DNA of 64,000 nucleotides from NCBI RefSeq assembly GCF_003148845.1, contig NZ_QGHA01000002.1:210572-274571 (forward strand). Direction: 5' to 3'. This stretch comes from Mucilaginibacter oryzae (GTDB lineage Bacteria; Bacteroidota; Bacteroidia; Sphingobacteriales; Sphingobacteriaceae). The first letter of the stretch is position 1; each line of letters begins with the position of its first letter. Both the position numbers and the translations under genes were made by a program. Below the pieces are notes generated by a model, which had not been told where the DNA came from, did no database searches, and saw only the letters and a program-made list of their open reading frames with translations. Positions 29,222 to 39,620 of this stretch are shown piece by piece.

Positions 29222-31174
29222 TTAACGGGCTACTTCCGGTTTATCTGTTCTGAACGGCATTGCCGGAAGCCCCTCATTATTGATTAAATTGGGGTTGACC
29301 GGGTTATCCGCCCATGCGTAACGAACATATAGCGGATGGGGTACTTCTGCACTATTTAATATTATCTTATTGCCGCTGATTACGGCCTTAGCCCAGGCGA
29401 AAACTTTGTCGGCTCCGGCTACGGCAAATTCCTGCGGTGGCTCACCATCTTTGGTAGTAAGGCCTGAGCCTGTAGCATCAAAGCTTACAATAATTTGGTT
29501 GCCGTTAATGGTTGCTGATTGAAAAACCGGGCCGGAGGCCACAATTTTTTTGTCGCCATAGGCAAGCTTTTCGGCGGCTATCGCCAGGCGGTCGCCTACG
29601 TCCTTTTTGGCGTCCGGGTGTATATCGTTCCACTCACCCAAATCAATCGCTACAGCCATCGCTGTATTCGGTAACGACAGGGAATTTGCCTGTGCTTCAC
29701 GAAAAGCAGCCCACTGGCTTTCAGAAGGCAGGTAATTCATATCCATATAACCGGGAAGCTGCACAAACAGGAAAGGGGCATCCGGCATTTGCCATTTTAA
29801 CCGCCAGTCGGCAATCATTGCCGGCTGAAGCTTAGCGTATTGGGCCGGTCTGCCCGTATTTGCCTCGCCCTGGTACCATACGAAGCCTTTTATACTGTAG
29901 TTGGATATAGGCTTGATCATTGAATTAAACAGGGCCGTCGGTTGATTTTGAACAGTTAAACCCACATCGGCCGGTTGATTTTGCGGCTTGCTAACAAAAC
30001 CAACTTTATATTGCCAATACCCCGTCAAATCGATAGTGTCAAGGCCCGAAATAAGCTGATAAGGTTTGTCAAGTACAAAACCGCCCTTGCCGGCATAGTT
30101 GGTAACTTGCACCACAACCAGGTTTTTACCAGGTTTAAGTACATTTGGAGGGATATTATACCGCCGTTGCGGGTACATATAAGTAGTAGCGCCTATCTGT
30201 TTTCCGTTGATGTACACCACATCTGCATTCACTATCCTGCCTAAAAATATTTTGGCTGGCTCTTTAAGCATATTTTCAGGTACATTGATTTCCCGGCGGT
30301 ACCACACTACTCCGTCGAGGTTATTAATTCCCTGGTCTTCCCAATAACCCGGAACTGCAATTCTGCGCCATCCTTTGGGCGCGTATTCCGTGCTAAACCA
30401 CTTTTCCGTAAGCCCCCTGTCTTCCTGCCGGGGCACGTCTTTATTTGCCGAGAGCTTTTTTTGCAAACTGTTTAGAAAAGCAGTGTCCCTGTTTCTTTTA
30501 ACGATACGATCAATATCGGGGAAATTCTTCAGGCTTTCTTCGCTCATCCAGGCCTCGATAGGCGTTCCTCCCCAGCTCGAGTTGATCAGGCCTATAGGTA
30601 CATGATACCTCTCATAAAGTTTATTGGCAAAAAAATAGGCTACTGCAGAAAACCCGCCGATATTAGCTGAATCGGCCTTTTTCCAGCTACCTCCCGGAAT
30701 ATCAGCCTGTGTATTTTGCATGTTGGCTTTATTGGTTACGGCGAATTGCCTGATGGATGGATTGTTGGCAGAGGCAAGTTCTTTTGCGTAACGTATTTTA
30801 TGCAGCTCCATCTGGTGCACCATATTTGACTGGCCCGAACACAGCCACACATCGCCAACAAGTATATCTTTTAATTCAATATGATTGGAGCCATCTATAG
30901 TCATGCTATATGGGCCACCCGCGCCGATTGCCGGAAGCGTGACCAGCCACTTGCCGTCAACCGATGCGATGGTTTCAAATTTCCTGTTCCTAAACTGAAC
31001 TTTTACATGCTCCGCAGGGGAAGCCCATCCCCATATTTTTATTTTTTGATTACGCTGCAGCACCATGCCATCGCTAATGATTACGGGCAGGCTCACTTCG
31101 GCATGTGCTGCAATACTGATCAGGATGGCTGTAAACAGGGCGAATGATCGCTTAAATATCATATTTAGAGTCAT
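29222..31174 (-). CDS. SGNH-family sialate O-acetylesterase-type carbohydrate acetylesterase, secreted
   Basis: A 650-residue exported esterase (signal peptide ending AAHA, about residue 25; Met5 is an alternative start). The N-terminal beta domain is followed by the SGNH core: block I GDVWLCSGQSNM with nucleophile Ser116, an inserted jelly-roll-like segment about 280-390 (WYRREINVP, VVQVTNYAG), WYQGEANTG near 433, and the C-terminal DIHP catalytic pair near 525. Annotated families of this architecture include sialate O-acetylesterases and xylan/xyloglucan acetylesterases. In this locus, deacetylation of a hemicellulose is the likelier job. It is transcribed separately from susD because a terminator lies between them. 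Confidence 0.85.
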   Translation of the reverse strand: MTLNMIFKRSFALFTAILISIAAHAEVSLPVIISDGMVLQRNQKIKIWGWASPAEHVKVQFRNRKFETIASVDGKWLVTLPAIGAGGPYSMTIDGSNHIELKDILVGDVWLCSGQSNMVHQMELHKIRYAKELASANNPSIRQFAVTNKANMQNTQADIPGGSWKKADSANIGGFSAVAYFFANKLYERYHVPIGLINSSWGGTPIEAWMSEESLKNFPDIDRIVKRNRDTAFLNSLQKKLSANKDVPRQEDRGLTEKWFSTEYAPKGWRRIAVPGYWEDQGINNLDGVVWYRREINVPENMLKEPAKIFLGRIVNADVVYINGKQIGATTYMYPQRRYNIPPNVLKPGKNLVVVQVTNYAGKGGFVLDKPYQLISGLDTIDLTGYWQYKVGFVSKPQNQPADVGLTVQNQPTALFNSMIKPISNYSIKGFVWYQGEANTGRPAQYAKLQPAMIADWRLKWQMPDAPFLFVQLPGYMDMNYLPSESQWAAFREAQANSLSLPNTAMAVAIDLGEWNDIHPDAKKDVGDRLAIAAEKLAYGDKKIVASGPVFQSATINGNQIIVSFDATGSGLTTKDGEPPQEFAVAGADKVFAWAKAVISGNKIILNSAEVPHPLYVRYAWADNPVNPNLINNEGLPAMPFRTDKPEVAR

Positions 31175-31378
31175 TGTTACAGGTAAAAATATTGGTGGAA
31201 AGGTAACCAGCCCTGTATTTAATACATCAGCAAGTTATTACACTGAAAAAACGTTTAAAGATAAAATATTTTCCGTACGGCAGGTATTTGCTTAATAAAT
31301 TATGGACGATAATCTTTTCATATCACCGACCGCATGTTGATCTCATTAATTCAAAATGGTGGGGTAGCTTACAAAAAC

Positions 31379-31400
31379 GGGGCATCCCGCCGGACGCCCC
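31379..31400. terminator. Bidirectional hairpin behind the second susD
   Basis: GGGGCATCC / GGACGCCCC (one mismatch) with A-rich sequence on the left and TTTTATTTTT on the right. It lies 54 bp behind the minus-strand susD stop and ends the ECF-regulated transcript before the esterase gene. Confidence 0.75.
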
Positions 31401-31453
31401 TTTTATTTTTAACAACTGTTTAACCCAGCTTAAGGGGTTTTCTTTCAGCTATT

Positions 31454-33337
31454 TTAATATCCCGGATTTTGCACCAGTAAATTGTTTTTGTTCATTTCGT
31501 CGCGGGTGATTGGTCTGAAATAGAGCGCGTTGTTCCATGCCCTGTTCTCCAATACATTATATTCGGATGGGGTGTAGGTGTAATCATAAACCGACGGATC
31601 ATAATGATACGGAGCGGACTGTGTTTTTCCTGGTTTAAACTTTCCGGAAACAGTTACGATGGTTACTTTCCTGCCAACAGTTTCGTTGGCTATCAGCCAT
31701 CTGCGCACATCATGATATCGCTGTTCTTCAAAGGCCATCTCAATCCGGCGTTCATGGCGGTAAATGGTTCTGAGGCTTGCCTGGTCGGTGGTGGTAACGG
31801 CAGGCATACCAACCCTAAAGCGGATCTTGTTTAACCAGGCTACAGCCGGGCCGGTATCTCCAAGTTCAATAGAAGCTTCAATATAATTCAACACTGCTTC
31901 GGTATACCTGAAAAAAGGCCAAGGAATAGTCTGCGGCATGTTTTGATCGATGATATTAGGATCAGGGTCGGTGAATTTATGATAATAATAGCCGGTGTAG
32001 GTTCCGTTCCAGTTTTCTAACGAGCTGTTCCGGGTATCCAGTCCGCTAAAAGATGTTAGTTTGCCGCTCACCATCAAATCATAAGTTCCGGTTTGAATCT
32101 GGTTGGCCGGATCAACATTGCCGGATACTTTATCGCGGGGCTTCCAGTCAGCGCCATCGTATAAAACTGTGGCATAAAAACGGGGGTCGCGGTTTTGATA
32201 AGGATTAGCTTTTTCTAACGGGTTCGACCAGCTGAACGGTGTGCCATCCTGCATATCATAATCATCAACCAATAAACCGATGGGCGAATTTCCACCCCAG
32301 TTATGGTAGCCATTAGGACCATTATAAAGATTGGGTGTTACGGCGTAGTTTGGCAGCAGGAAATATTTTGCAAAGATGATTTCAGAAGCAGCAGATGGAT
32401 CAATGTTTGGCGCCTTGCTGCCTCCTCCCATTGCAATGCTTGCATAATTGATTGTTCCCTGGCTGGCCGAAACAGGTGCGGATAAATTAAGTTTATAACC
32501 CGTACGCGCATCAGCATCCATTACCGCCTTTGCCGCGGTTTGCGCCAGGCGATAGCGGTCGGCCTGGTTGCCTGATGTATAGCACAGCAGCGGAAGAGTT
32601 TGATCAGGAATACCGCCAACTTTCGCCGTTAGTTTGGCTTTATCATGCAGATCACTTGCCGCGTAAAGTAATACCCGCGATTTGATGGCGAGGGCCGCAA
32701 GCGCCGTAGCACGACCCTGATCCATTGTTTTACCGGATAACAACCTGTTCGCTTCATCGCAATCCTTTAAAATAAAATTTACGCACTCCTCATAGGTATT
32801 ACGCTTTACCTTAAGATCATCGGTAATGTTATATACTTTGGTAATCAGGGGAACGCCGCCGTAAAAGCGTAACAATTGCTGATAGTAATAAGCCCTCAAA
32901 AAATAAGCTTCACCTAAAAACTGGTCTTTTTTGGCCTGGTCCGAAATGCTGTTGTTACCGCTCACAATCCTGTTGATAGCCGTATTACAGGTTCTTATAT
33001 AAAGGTACATCCTGTCCCAGTTCCACGAATCATCTATCCAGCCGGTGGTAGTTGGGCTCACGTTGCCCGTATTAACGATATCGATACCACGACCAGTGTG
33101 GTTAAATAACGACTCGTCAGACACTGAGGCGAGCATCTGTTCTGATAACCCGCCGTTAACCAGGCCTTTGTAGGCGTCGTTCATATAAGCTTCGGCCAAA
33201 GTTGGGTCGCTCCAAACCACATCTGCCGATAGCTGGTTGGGGGGAGTTACATTCAGAAAATCCTTTTTACAAGCCGTACCCAAAACCATGATGAGCAAAA
33301 GCGTATACAGGTTTATATTTTTTTTAATCGTTTTCAT
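31454..33337 (-). CDS. SusD/RagB-family glycan-binding lipoprotein (second pair)
   Basis: A 627-residue surface lipoprotein. The ATG at 33337 is preferred to 33352 because AAAGGA lies 6 nt in front of it and it opens the signal peptide ending LGTAC (Cys23). SusD landmarks: FLGEAYFLRAYYYQQLLRFYGG near 150, GRATALAALAIKSRVLLY, FFRYTEAVLNYIEASIELGD, and the C-terminal RDEMNKNNLLVQNPGY. At 627 residues it is long for the family; the extra length is in the middle, where ligand loops lie. It follows its SusC after 34 bp. Confidence 0.95.
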   Translation of the reverse strand: MKTIKKNINLYTLLLIMVLGTACKKDFLNVTPPNQLSADVVWSDPTLAEAYMNDAYKGLVNGGLSEQMLASVSDESLFNHTGRGIDIVNTGNVSPTTTGWIDDSWNWDRMYLYIRTCNTAINRIVSGNNSISDQAKKDQFLGEAYFLRAYYYQQLLRFYGGVPLITKVYNITDDLKVKRNTYEECVNFILKDCDEANRLLSGKTMDQGRATALAALAIKSRVLLYAASDLHDKAKLTAKVGGIPDQTLPLLCYTSGNQADRYRLAQTAAKAVMDADARTGYKLNLSAPVSASQGTINYASIAMGGGSKAPNIDPSAASEIIFAKYFLLPNYAVTPNLYNGPNGYHNWGGNSPIGLLVDDYDMQDGTPFSWSNPLEKANPYQNRDPRFYATVLYDGADWKPRDKVSGNVDPANQIQTGTYDLMVSGKLTSFSGLDTRNSSLENWNGTYTGYYYHKFTDPDPNIIDQNMPQTIPWPFFRYTEAVLNYIEASIELGDTGPAVAWLNKIRFRVGMPAVTTTDQASLRTIYRHERRIEMAFEEQRYHDVRRWLIANETVGRKVTIVTVSGKFKPGKTQSAPYHYDPSVYDYTYTPSEYNVLENRAWNNALYFRPITRDEMNKNNLLVQNPGY

Positions 33338-33371
33338 ATCAATTCCTTTCATAATGAGTTAGCAGACGTGC

Positions 33372-36300
33372 TTAAAAAGTAACTTTAACACCCATGTTAA
33401 TTACTTTGGCCTGCGGGTAGTATTGACCGCTGGTATTGGTAGATTCGGGATCCCAGATTTTGATCTTATCAAAAGTGGCCAGGTTGATGCCGTTTGCATA
33501 GATCCTGAATGAATTGAGGCCCAGCTTCTGGATCCATTCTTTCGGAAGCGTGTAACCCAGCTCAACATTCTTTATCCGCACGTAATTGCTGTTGATAACA
33601 TAATAACTATTGTCTGACGCGCTTGAAGTGAAGTAGGTAGCGCCGCTGTTAGAGTCGGATAACCTTGGATAGAGACTGTTGGGGTTATCAATGCTCCAGC
33701 GTTTTTGATATGACCACTGCAGGTAGTTACCTATACTTCCTGATTCGGTAAGCCCGATTTTTTGTAAGCCGCCGGTAGCTCCCTGAATAAGTACGCTCAG
33801 GTCAAATCCTTTGTAACCCAGGTTAATGTTAACACCGCCGGTAAAGGTTGGCGTACCGTTTTTATCCATCCTTATTTTATCGTCGCCGTTAATTTTACCG
33901 TCGTGGTTTACGTCTTTAAATTTCATATCCCCTGGCCTTAAGCTGGAGTTTGAAATGCCTAATCCGCTGTAGTCAAGTTTATTGGCGTTGATATCTGCCT
34001 GATCCTTAAAAACGCCGTCATATTGATATAACAGCCAGGCATCTGTAGGGTGGCCTGTAGCGCGTTGGTAGTCCGGCGCACCTGGCGTTTCGTCAAAATA
34101 CAATACTTTGTTTTTGGCGTATCCCGCGTTTACACTAACACTGTAATTAAAATCACCGGCACGGTCAGTGTAGTTTACACTGAAATCATATCCCGAGTTT
34201 TTTAACCTGCCAAGGTTAACAGGAGGGAAGTTGTACACCGGGATACCCGCGCTGGCCGGTATCGACCCGGTTTTAGGCGCCAATACATTGGAGCGCAGGT
34301 TATAAAAATAATCGAATGTTACGGATAAGCGGCTGTTTAAAAAGCTTGCTTCCAAACCAACATCCGTGTTGTTGGCAACTTCCCAGGTAAAATCGTAGTT
34401 GGGTACGGTGCCTTCGTAAACAGTAGCGACTGGCTGCCCGTTAAACATGTTGTTGCTGGTGGCCAATAAGGTTAAGTATTGGTATTCTTTAAGCGCGCCG
34501 CCGTAATATGCCTCTGCGCCCATGCGGCCCCATGATCCCCTTAACTTTAAATTATCTACAAAGTGAATGTTGTTTTTAAAGAACCCCTCTTCCGATATAC
34601 GCCATGCTGCCGTAACGCCGGGGAAGAAGCCAAACCGGTGGCTGGGCGGGAATATGTACGAGCCATCTACACGCCAAAGAAACTGCGCAATATATTTTTC
34701 TTTGTAGTTGTAATTTGCCGAACCGAAGTAGCTTAAGCGCGCGCTTTTAAATACGTTGTTAGCGCCATTTGATTGCCCCAACTCCTGGCCAAATGATAGT
34801 TGCGGAATTTGTGAGGATATAAAGTTGGTTTTAAAAGCCGTAAAGCCGCTGCTGTTAGCAGTTTGGCGCTGTACACCTGCCATTAATGATACGGCATGAC
34901 CATTAAAATTCCTGTCATAATTGATCATACCGGTCAGGTTTATATCCAGCTCGTTGATATTTATTTCTGTAAGGTTTGGTGTATGAAACTGGTCGGGATA
35001 AAAGTTTTTAACCTGTAATTGCGGGCTGCCATCACTGTTGAGGGTAGTTTTGTCCCACGAATACAATTCGTACGGTGTTCTCCAGGTGCTTTGCCTGTCC
35101 CAGAATTTATCCAGTGATGCGGTTCCTGTTAACTTCAGGCCCTCAACGCCGGGCACTTTAATTTCTATTTTACCGGTGGTTTGCAGGTAATCTTTGGTGT
35201 TTTTATCATACCCGGTTTGGTTGGTGGTAGCTACAACCGGGTTAATACCGTTTTCAATATCCGGACCGGCTAAACCATTGGGCCAGATGGCTACATCGGT
35301 TGGCCTGCCGCGCATAATAAACCTGAAGATGTTGGCGGCGCTTACAGTGGGGTAGTTGGGGTTTTCTTCCCTGCCGGTAACATTTAAAGTGGTAGTGATG
35401 TATTTACTAACCTTTGATTCTACGTTGATCCGCAGGTCATATTGCTTGTACCGGGTGGCCGAATTTTTATAAAAGCCATCCTGGTTTAAATATCCTAACG
35501 AAACAAGGTATTTGGTATAATCGTTACCGCCCGTAACCTGAAGGTTGTGCCTCTGTTGCGGCGACCATTTTTGAAACACCGTTCCAAACCAATCGGTATT
35601 TGGATAACGCAGCGGATCAGATCCATCCCTGAATTTTTGCATGGCCTCCGGCGAGAAAGGCGCGTTTATTGTGCCGTTGCCGTCGGGCCGGGTGTAAGTG
35701 CCCGTGCTTTTTAAAGCCTGCCAGGCATCGTTCCACTTGCTTTGATCTAATCCGGAATCGAATATTTGTAATTCGTTCATAATTTCGGCATATTCCGGTG
35801 CGGTTGCCATTTTAGGTGTACGGGTGGGGCGTTGCAAGCCGTAATAGAAATCATAGCTGAATTGCGGCTTGCCTGATTTGCCTTGCTTGGTAGTGACCAA
35901 AATTACACCGTTACCTGCCCTTGAACCGTATATTGCCGCTGATGCATCTTTCAAAATCGATATGCTTTCCACATCGTTTGGATTGATCCTGTCAATACCG
36001 CCGGCGCGCCCCGGCACCCCGTCAATTACAATCAGCGGATCGGTATTACCTCCCGATAAAGAGTTAATACCCCGGATCCTGATCGTAGAGCCATCACCAC
36101 CCGGCTCGCCGCTTGACTGGATAGCAACTACGCCGGATAAACGGCCGCCAAGGGAGTTGGAAAGGTTAACGGATGCCGATTTGGCAAGTTCCGAGCCTTT
36201 TACATCAGATACCGCTCCAGAAACGACCACCTTTTTCTGCGTGCCGTAACCAACCACAACCACCTGGCTCAGATCTGAAGCAGAAGGGGTGAGCCTTATG

Positions 36301-36905
36301 TTATCGAGGTTCTTTTTCGCAGGTACTTCCAGGCTGCTGAATCCCACAAAGGAGATAACCAAAACGGCATCATCCGGAACATTATTCAATGTAAATCGTC
36401 CTTCGGCATCGGTTTGTGTACCCAAACTTCCACCTTTTATTTTTACCGAAGCGCCCATCAGGGGTTTCCCTGTTTCATCCACTACCCTTCCCTTAACGGT
36501 AATAGGCGGCGGAGGTGAAGTTACTGCAGTTGCTGTTGGAGGGTCGGTTGCTTTCAGCAGGATATTTTTACCCGTGATTTTGTACCCGATCCGCACATCC
36601 TTAAAACAGGCATTCAAAGTTTCCTCGATCGAAGCATCCTTAACGTTGACGCTGATGGAGGTGTTGGCCAGGTCTTGATCGGTATATAAAAAAACATAGC
36701 CTGATTGGTTTTTGATCTGGGTTAGTATTTTTTCTAAAGGGGCATTTTTTTCGCTTAAGCTGATTTTTTGACCATAGCTTTTAGCGTGCGCCTGTAATAG
36801 CGTAATTATGAGTAGGAGGGTGGTTAGTTTCATAACCATAATAAGTTTATGGATCAGCGAGCCTTTTTTGGGGCATAACACTGTCAGGACACCTGTAAAA
36901 TTCAT
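33372..36905 (-). CDS. SusC-family TonB-dependent transducer/transporter with STN signalling domain
   Basis: A 1177-residue outer-membrane receptor. It has a long basic N-terminus, then the signal segment MKLTTLLLIITLLQAHAKS and cleavage near SYGQ (46). STN domain about 53-118, which in this family contacts FecR in the periplasm; carboxypeptidase-regulatory-like domain 135-205; TonB box QVVVVGYG 214-221; plug about 222-345 with IRGINSLSG and DASAAIYGSRAGNG; then the barrel ending VKVTF. Together with the FecR and ECF genes upstream it makes a substrate-sensing transporter. It is preceded by a 216-bp gap holding a hairpin. Confidence 0.95.
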   Translation of the reverse strand: MNFTGVLTVLCPKKGSLIHKLIMVMKLTTLLLIITLLQAHAKSYGQKISLSEKNAPLEKILTQIKNQSGYVFLYTDQDLANTSISVNVKDASIEETLNACFKDVRIGYKITGKNILLKATDPPTATAVTSPPPPITVKGRVVDETGKPLMGASVKIKGGSLGTQTDAEGRFTLNNVPDDAVLVISFVGFSSLEVPAKKNLDNIRLTPSASDLSQVVVVGYGTQKKVVVSGAVSDVKGSELAKSASVNLSNSLGGRLSGVVAIQSSGEPGGDGSTIRIRGINSLSGGNTDPLIVIDGVPGRAGGIDRINPNDVESISILKDASAAIYGSRAGNGVILVTTKQGKSGKPQFSYDFYYGLQRPTRTPKMATAPEYAEIMNELQIFDSGLDQSKWNDAWQALKSTGTYTRPDGNGTINAPFSPEAMQKFRDGSDPLRYPNTDWFGTVFQKWSPQQRHNLQVTGGNDYTKYLVSLGYLNQDGFYKNSATRYKQYDLRINVESKVSKYITTTLNVTGREENPNYPTVSAANIFRFIMRGRPTDVAIWPNGLAGPDIENGINPVVATTNQTGYDKNTKDYLQTTGKIEIKVPGVEGLKLTGTASLDKFWDRQSTWRTPYELYSWDKTTLNSDGSPQLQVKNFYPDQFHTPNLTEININELDINLTGMINYDRNFNGHAVSLMAGVQRQTANSSGFTAFKTNFISSQIPQLSFGQELGQSNGANNVFKSARLSYFGSANYNYKEKYIAQFLWRVDGSYIFPPSHRFGFFPGVTAAWRISEEGFFKNNIHFVDNLKLRGSWGRMGAEAYYGGALKEYQYLTLLATSNNMFNGQPVATVYEGTVPNYDFTWEVANNTDVGLEASFLNSRLSVTFDYFYNLRSNVLAPKTGSIPASAGIPVYNFPPVNLGRLKNSGYDFSVNYTDRAGDFNYSVSVNAGYAKNKVLYFDETPGAPDYQRATGHPTDAWLLYQYDGVFKDQADINANKLDYSGLGISNSSLRPGDMKFKDVNHDGKINGDDKIRMDKNGTPTFTGGVNINLGYKGFDLSVLIQGATGGLQKIGLTESGSIGNYLQWSYQKRWSIDNPNSLYPRLSDSNSGATYFTSSASDNSYYVINSNYVRIKNVELGYTLPKEWIQKLGLNSFRIYANGINLATFDKIKIWDPESTNTSGQYYPQAKVINMGVKVTF

Positions 36906-36993
36906 TACATTTGTTGGGTTTGAGGTTCATACATAAGATAATACTCCAAATTGTTTTACCGATTTACTCGGAAGGGTTGACTCAAACATTTAT

Positions 36994-37034
36994 CGCAGAA
37001 GTGCTTCGAACCACTTCTGCGTTCTTTTAAGAAC
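36994..37034. promoter_or_regulatory. Nested inverted repeats in the fecR-susC gap
   Basis: CGCAGAAGTG / CACTTCTGCG (36994-37021, eight-base loop) abuts a second dyad GTTCTTTTAAGAAC (37021-37034). In the minus-strand transcript both lie about 90-130 nt upstream of the susC start. They may terminate or attenuate fecR read-through, or form a leader structure. No U-tract follows on the minus strand. Confidence 0.5.
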
Positions 37035-37121
37035 CCTGTTTTCTGATCAGGTTATTTGACGTAATAATTTTTTCATGGTTTTTAGGTTAGTTTGTAAGTA
37101 ATTGGTTATTTAATTATCAGG

Positions 37122-38267
37122 TTAAGGTTTAATTATAATTTTCTTTTCGGGGCCATTGTTTTGCTGTGCAATTTCATAGTTCACTTTAAAATAAGTCAGC
37201 ATATCCAGTATCTGCGAAGCGTTCGCGTCTTTGATCATTTCTCCGGAAAAAACAGTTTTAGGAACGCCGTAGGGATAGGCAACATCAACATTGTACCAGC
37301 GTGATAACTGCCGCATAACATCCTCAATTTTTGCTTTTTTAAATTTAAACAGGCCGTTTTTCCAGGCTATCGCCTCATTAATATCAGCCTCCTGAACCGC
37401 TATATCAGTGTTGGATAAAGAGGTAATGCTTTGCTGCCCCGGACGGAGTGTTACGCTTTTTGAATTTCTTGATAATTTGATACTGCCTGTTACCAGGGTA
37501 GTTTTCACCACCGGTTCATCATCGTAGGCATTGATATTGAACTCCGTGCCGATATCTTCGATAGTATGTCCCTTGAAATTTACCCGGAAAGGCTGTTTAG
37601 GATTATGCGCAATCTCAAAATAAACTTCTCCGGTAATATTTACCGTGCGCTCATTTCCCTTAAAGGCCGTAGGATAGGTGATGGACGAGGCTGAGTTTAA
37701 CCATACCCTTGTACCATCAGCTAAAGTCAAATCATATTTGCCCCCGCGCGGCGTACTCAGGGTATTGTAAACTACAGTAGAAGCATCTATGTCGTCTGGA
37801 GCGTAAGCCAACCTGCCGTTAGCAGTTTTTACAATTTTAACATTGCCTTGTTTCGCTACAGTTCCGTTTGTCTGGCTGTTTAAATCAATTTTTACGCCGT
37901 TATTTAATACCAGCACGGCTTTGTTACCACCGGGCGCAATGTCTGTTTTCCTGGCTTTAGCATTAAGCGGCTGTTGTTGGGCTTTTGAACTTGAAAGATA
38001 ATTGTAAATGCCTGCCGTTAAACAAAGTATTACAGATGCCGCCAATGCTATTTTGGGCCATAGCCATTTGGTTGCAGCCGGGCGTTCGTTAACGTTTAGC
38101 GATTGCCATACATCCGCTTTTAGCTGGTCAATTTCTTCGGGCGAAACAACCTGCTGTTCCGGGTTCCATCGCGTGTACCACTCCTCCAATAAAATACGCT
38201 CTTCGTCGGTTATTGTACCCGCGTAATATTTATTTAATAACTCCTGAAGATTGGTTTTTGGGTTCAA
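37122..38267 (-). CDS. FecR-family anti-sigma factor
   Basis: A 381-residue single-pass inner-membrane regulator. The cytoplasmic part (1-68) would bind the sigma factor; the membrane segment is at about 70-92; the periplasmic FecR domain is at about 175-270 (GGKYDLTLADGTRVWLNSAS, GEVYFEI, IGTEFNINAY); the C-terminal DUF4974-like module is at about 310-378 (DVMRQLSRWYNVDV). The start codon appears to be TTG, because the in-frame stop just upstream leaves no ATG. It lies 57 bp behind the ECF gene and ahead of the STN-type SusC, the standard order for trans-envelope glycan sensing. Confidence 0.93.
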   Translation of the reverse strand: MNPKTNLQELLNKYYAGTITDEERILLEEWYTRWNPEQQVVSPEEIDQLKADVWQSLNVNERPAATKWLWPKIALAASVILCLTAGIYNYLSSSKAQQQPLNAKARKTDIAPGGNKAVLVLNNGVKIDLNSQTNGTVAKQGNVKIVKTANGRLAYAPDDIDASTVVYNTLSTPRGGKYDLTLADGTRVWLNSASSITYPTAFKGNERTVNITGEVYFEIAHNPKQPFRVNFKGHTIEDIGTEFNINAYDDEPVVKTTLVTGSIKLSRNSKSVTLRPGQQSITSLSNTDIAVQEADINEAIAWKNGLFKFKKAKIEDVMRQLSRWYNVDVAYPYGVPKTVFSGEMIKDANASQILDMLTYFKVNYEIAQQNNGPEKKIIIKP

Positions 38268-38324
38268 CTGGCTAATGGCTTATTAAATTATAGACAAATA
38301 GCACCGTAGCCATGGGGGTAAAAA

Positions 38325-38903
38325 TTATTGATTAAATAAAATAAAAAATAAAAATATGATGATACCTAACTTAACCCTCAACACTTTAAGCGCATTTTTT
38401 ACATGGCTCCTTACAGATTGTTCGGTAATATCCAGCTTACCAGCTATCTCTTTATAGGTCATGTGATACTTGCGGCTCATCTCAAAAGCTACACGCATTT
38501 TAGGCGGTAAGGCCTGTATTTCTTTATTGATAATCTCGGTTAGCTGTCGTTCACGCGCCAAATGATCTGTCACGGCAGGGGCGGCGATCTCCGCCGGGAG
38601 CTTTAACCGATATCTTTCGTGAATCTGTTTACGGCCTATAACATTCAGTATTCTGTTTCGGGTAGCGGTGTATAAATAATTTGACAGGTTGGTTTTAAAC
38701 TCGATGGATTGACGATTGGCCCATAAAAACGCGAATAGTTCCTGCACCACATCTTTCGCTTCTTCTTTATCCCTTACGCGGTTAAAGGCGTGAAGGTACA
38801 AGAGGCTAAAATAGCGGTCGTAAATCTCTGCAAAGGCCAGCCGGTCATCTGCCTCCAGAAGATCTGTTAGTTCAGAATCACTTAGTGTATTATACCTGGT
38901 CAT
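38325..38903 (-). CDS. ECF RNA polymerase sigma factor (Bacteroides-expansion type)
   Basis: A 192-residue sigma factor. Region 2 is at about 22-90 (FAEIYDRYFSLLYLHAFNRV, DVVQELFAFLWANR); region 4 is at about 125-178 (LPPKMRVAFEMSRKYHMTYKEIAG, then ITEQSVRSHVKNALKVL). It ends in a very hydrophobic tail, LGIIIFLFFILFNQ, which may tether it to the membrane or to FecR. It is expected to drive susCD and perhaps the neighbouring enzyme operons when its FecR is released. Confidence 0.93.
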   Translation of the reverse strand: MTRYNTLSDSELTDLLEADDRLAFAEIYDRYFSLLYLHAFNRVRDKEEAKDVVQELFAFLWANRQSIEFKTNLSNYLYTATRNRILNVIGRKQIHERYRLKLPAEIAAPAVTDHLARERQLTEIINKEIQALPPKMRVAFEMSRKYHMTYKEIAGKLDITEQSVRSHVKNALKVLRVKLGIIIFLFFILFNQ

Positions 38904-38925
38904 CCGGATTCTTTAAGTTATCAAA

Positions 38926-39007
38926 AAAATCACACCACCTGATGAACAACAGCCATTGCCTGAAGCCAATCAGGTTATTAACGGGCGAATGTATTAAGTG
39001 TGATTTT
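38926..39007. promoter_or_regulatory. Long-range inverted repeat just upstream of the ECF sigma gene
   Basis: AAAATCACAC (38926-38935) and GTGTGATTTT (38998-39007) are perfect complements 62 bp apart and enclose a smaller CCTGA/TCAGG hairpin near 38960-38975. They may be spaced operator half-sites or a leader stem. Confidence 0.4.
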
Positions 39008-39620
39008 GACATTAAACGCATTTGAGTAAAACGGGCCTGTCAACTCCGGTAAAGACATAACAAAATCTTGAAACTAATTGGCAGGTGTAATAATCTAAGT
39101 TTCTAATTAAAATACAATAAAGCAAATTTATTTTTACGAAGGAAATTTATTTCGTTTAGTTGCAGGCAGTTACAGACGGGGTCAATTTATAATTAAATTA
39201 AGCTTAAAGTTATCAGCACGGTTGACTACGAGCTCTGGATGTTAAGGAAATAAAGACATTTGCTGATGAGTCCCGGCGATTGAAACCGAAGCTGTTTTCT
39301 GTTTGATTGACGTTTGCTAATAGATTTAAACCTGTAGCCGATGTTTGTTTTTTTTATTACAACCCTGGCTTTTTGCAAAACAGGTTTGCTGAAAATATAA
39401 CGCCCGATCTAAATCAAAACTGCAAAAGTATCACAACAAATCGAACCTACAATTCCAGAAAATTCCATGTATTTTAAAAGCGGGTACCTGGCCCGTAATT
39501 AGGATTAACGGATTAAAATCATCACTTTTCTTAGCCTTAAACAAATTCAGATCACGTATAAATGTCGGATTTGTGCAAAAGAAAGTCTTATTTGGCAAAA
39601 GTTTTAGCATTTCGGCCTTT

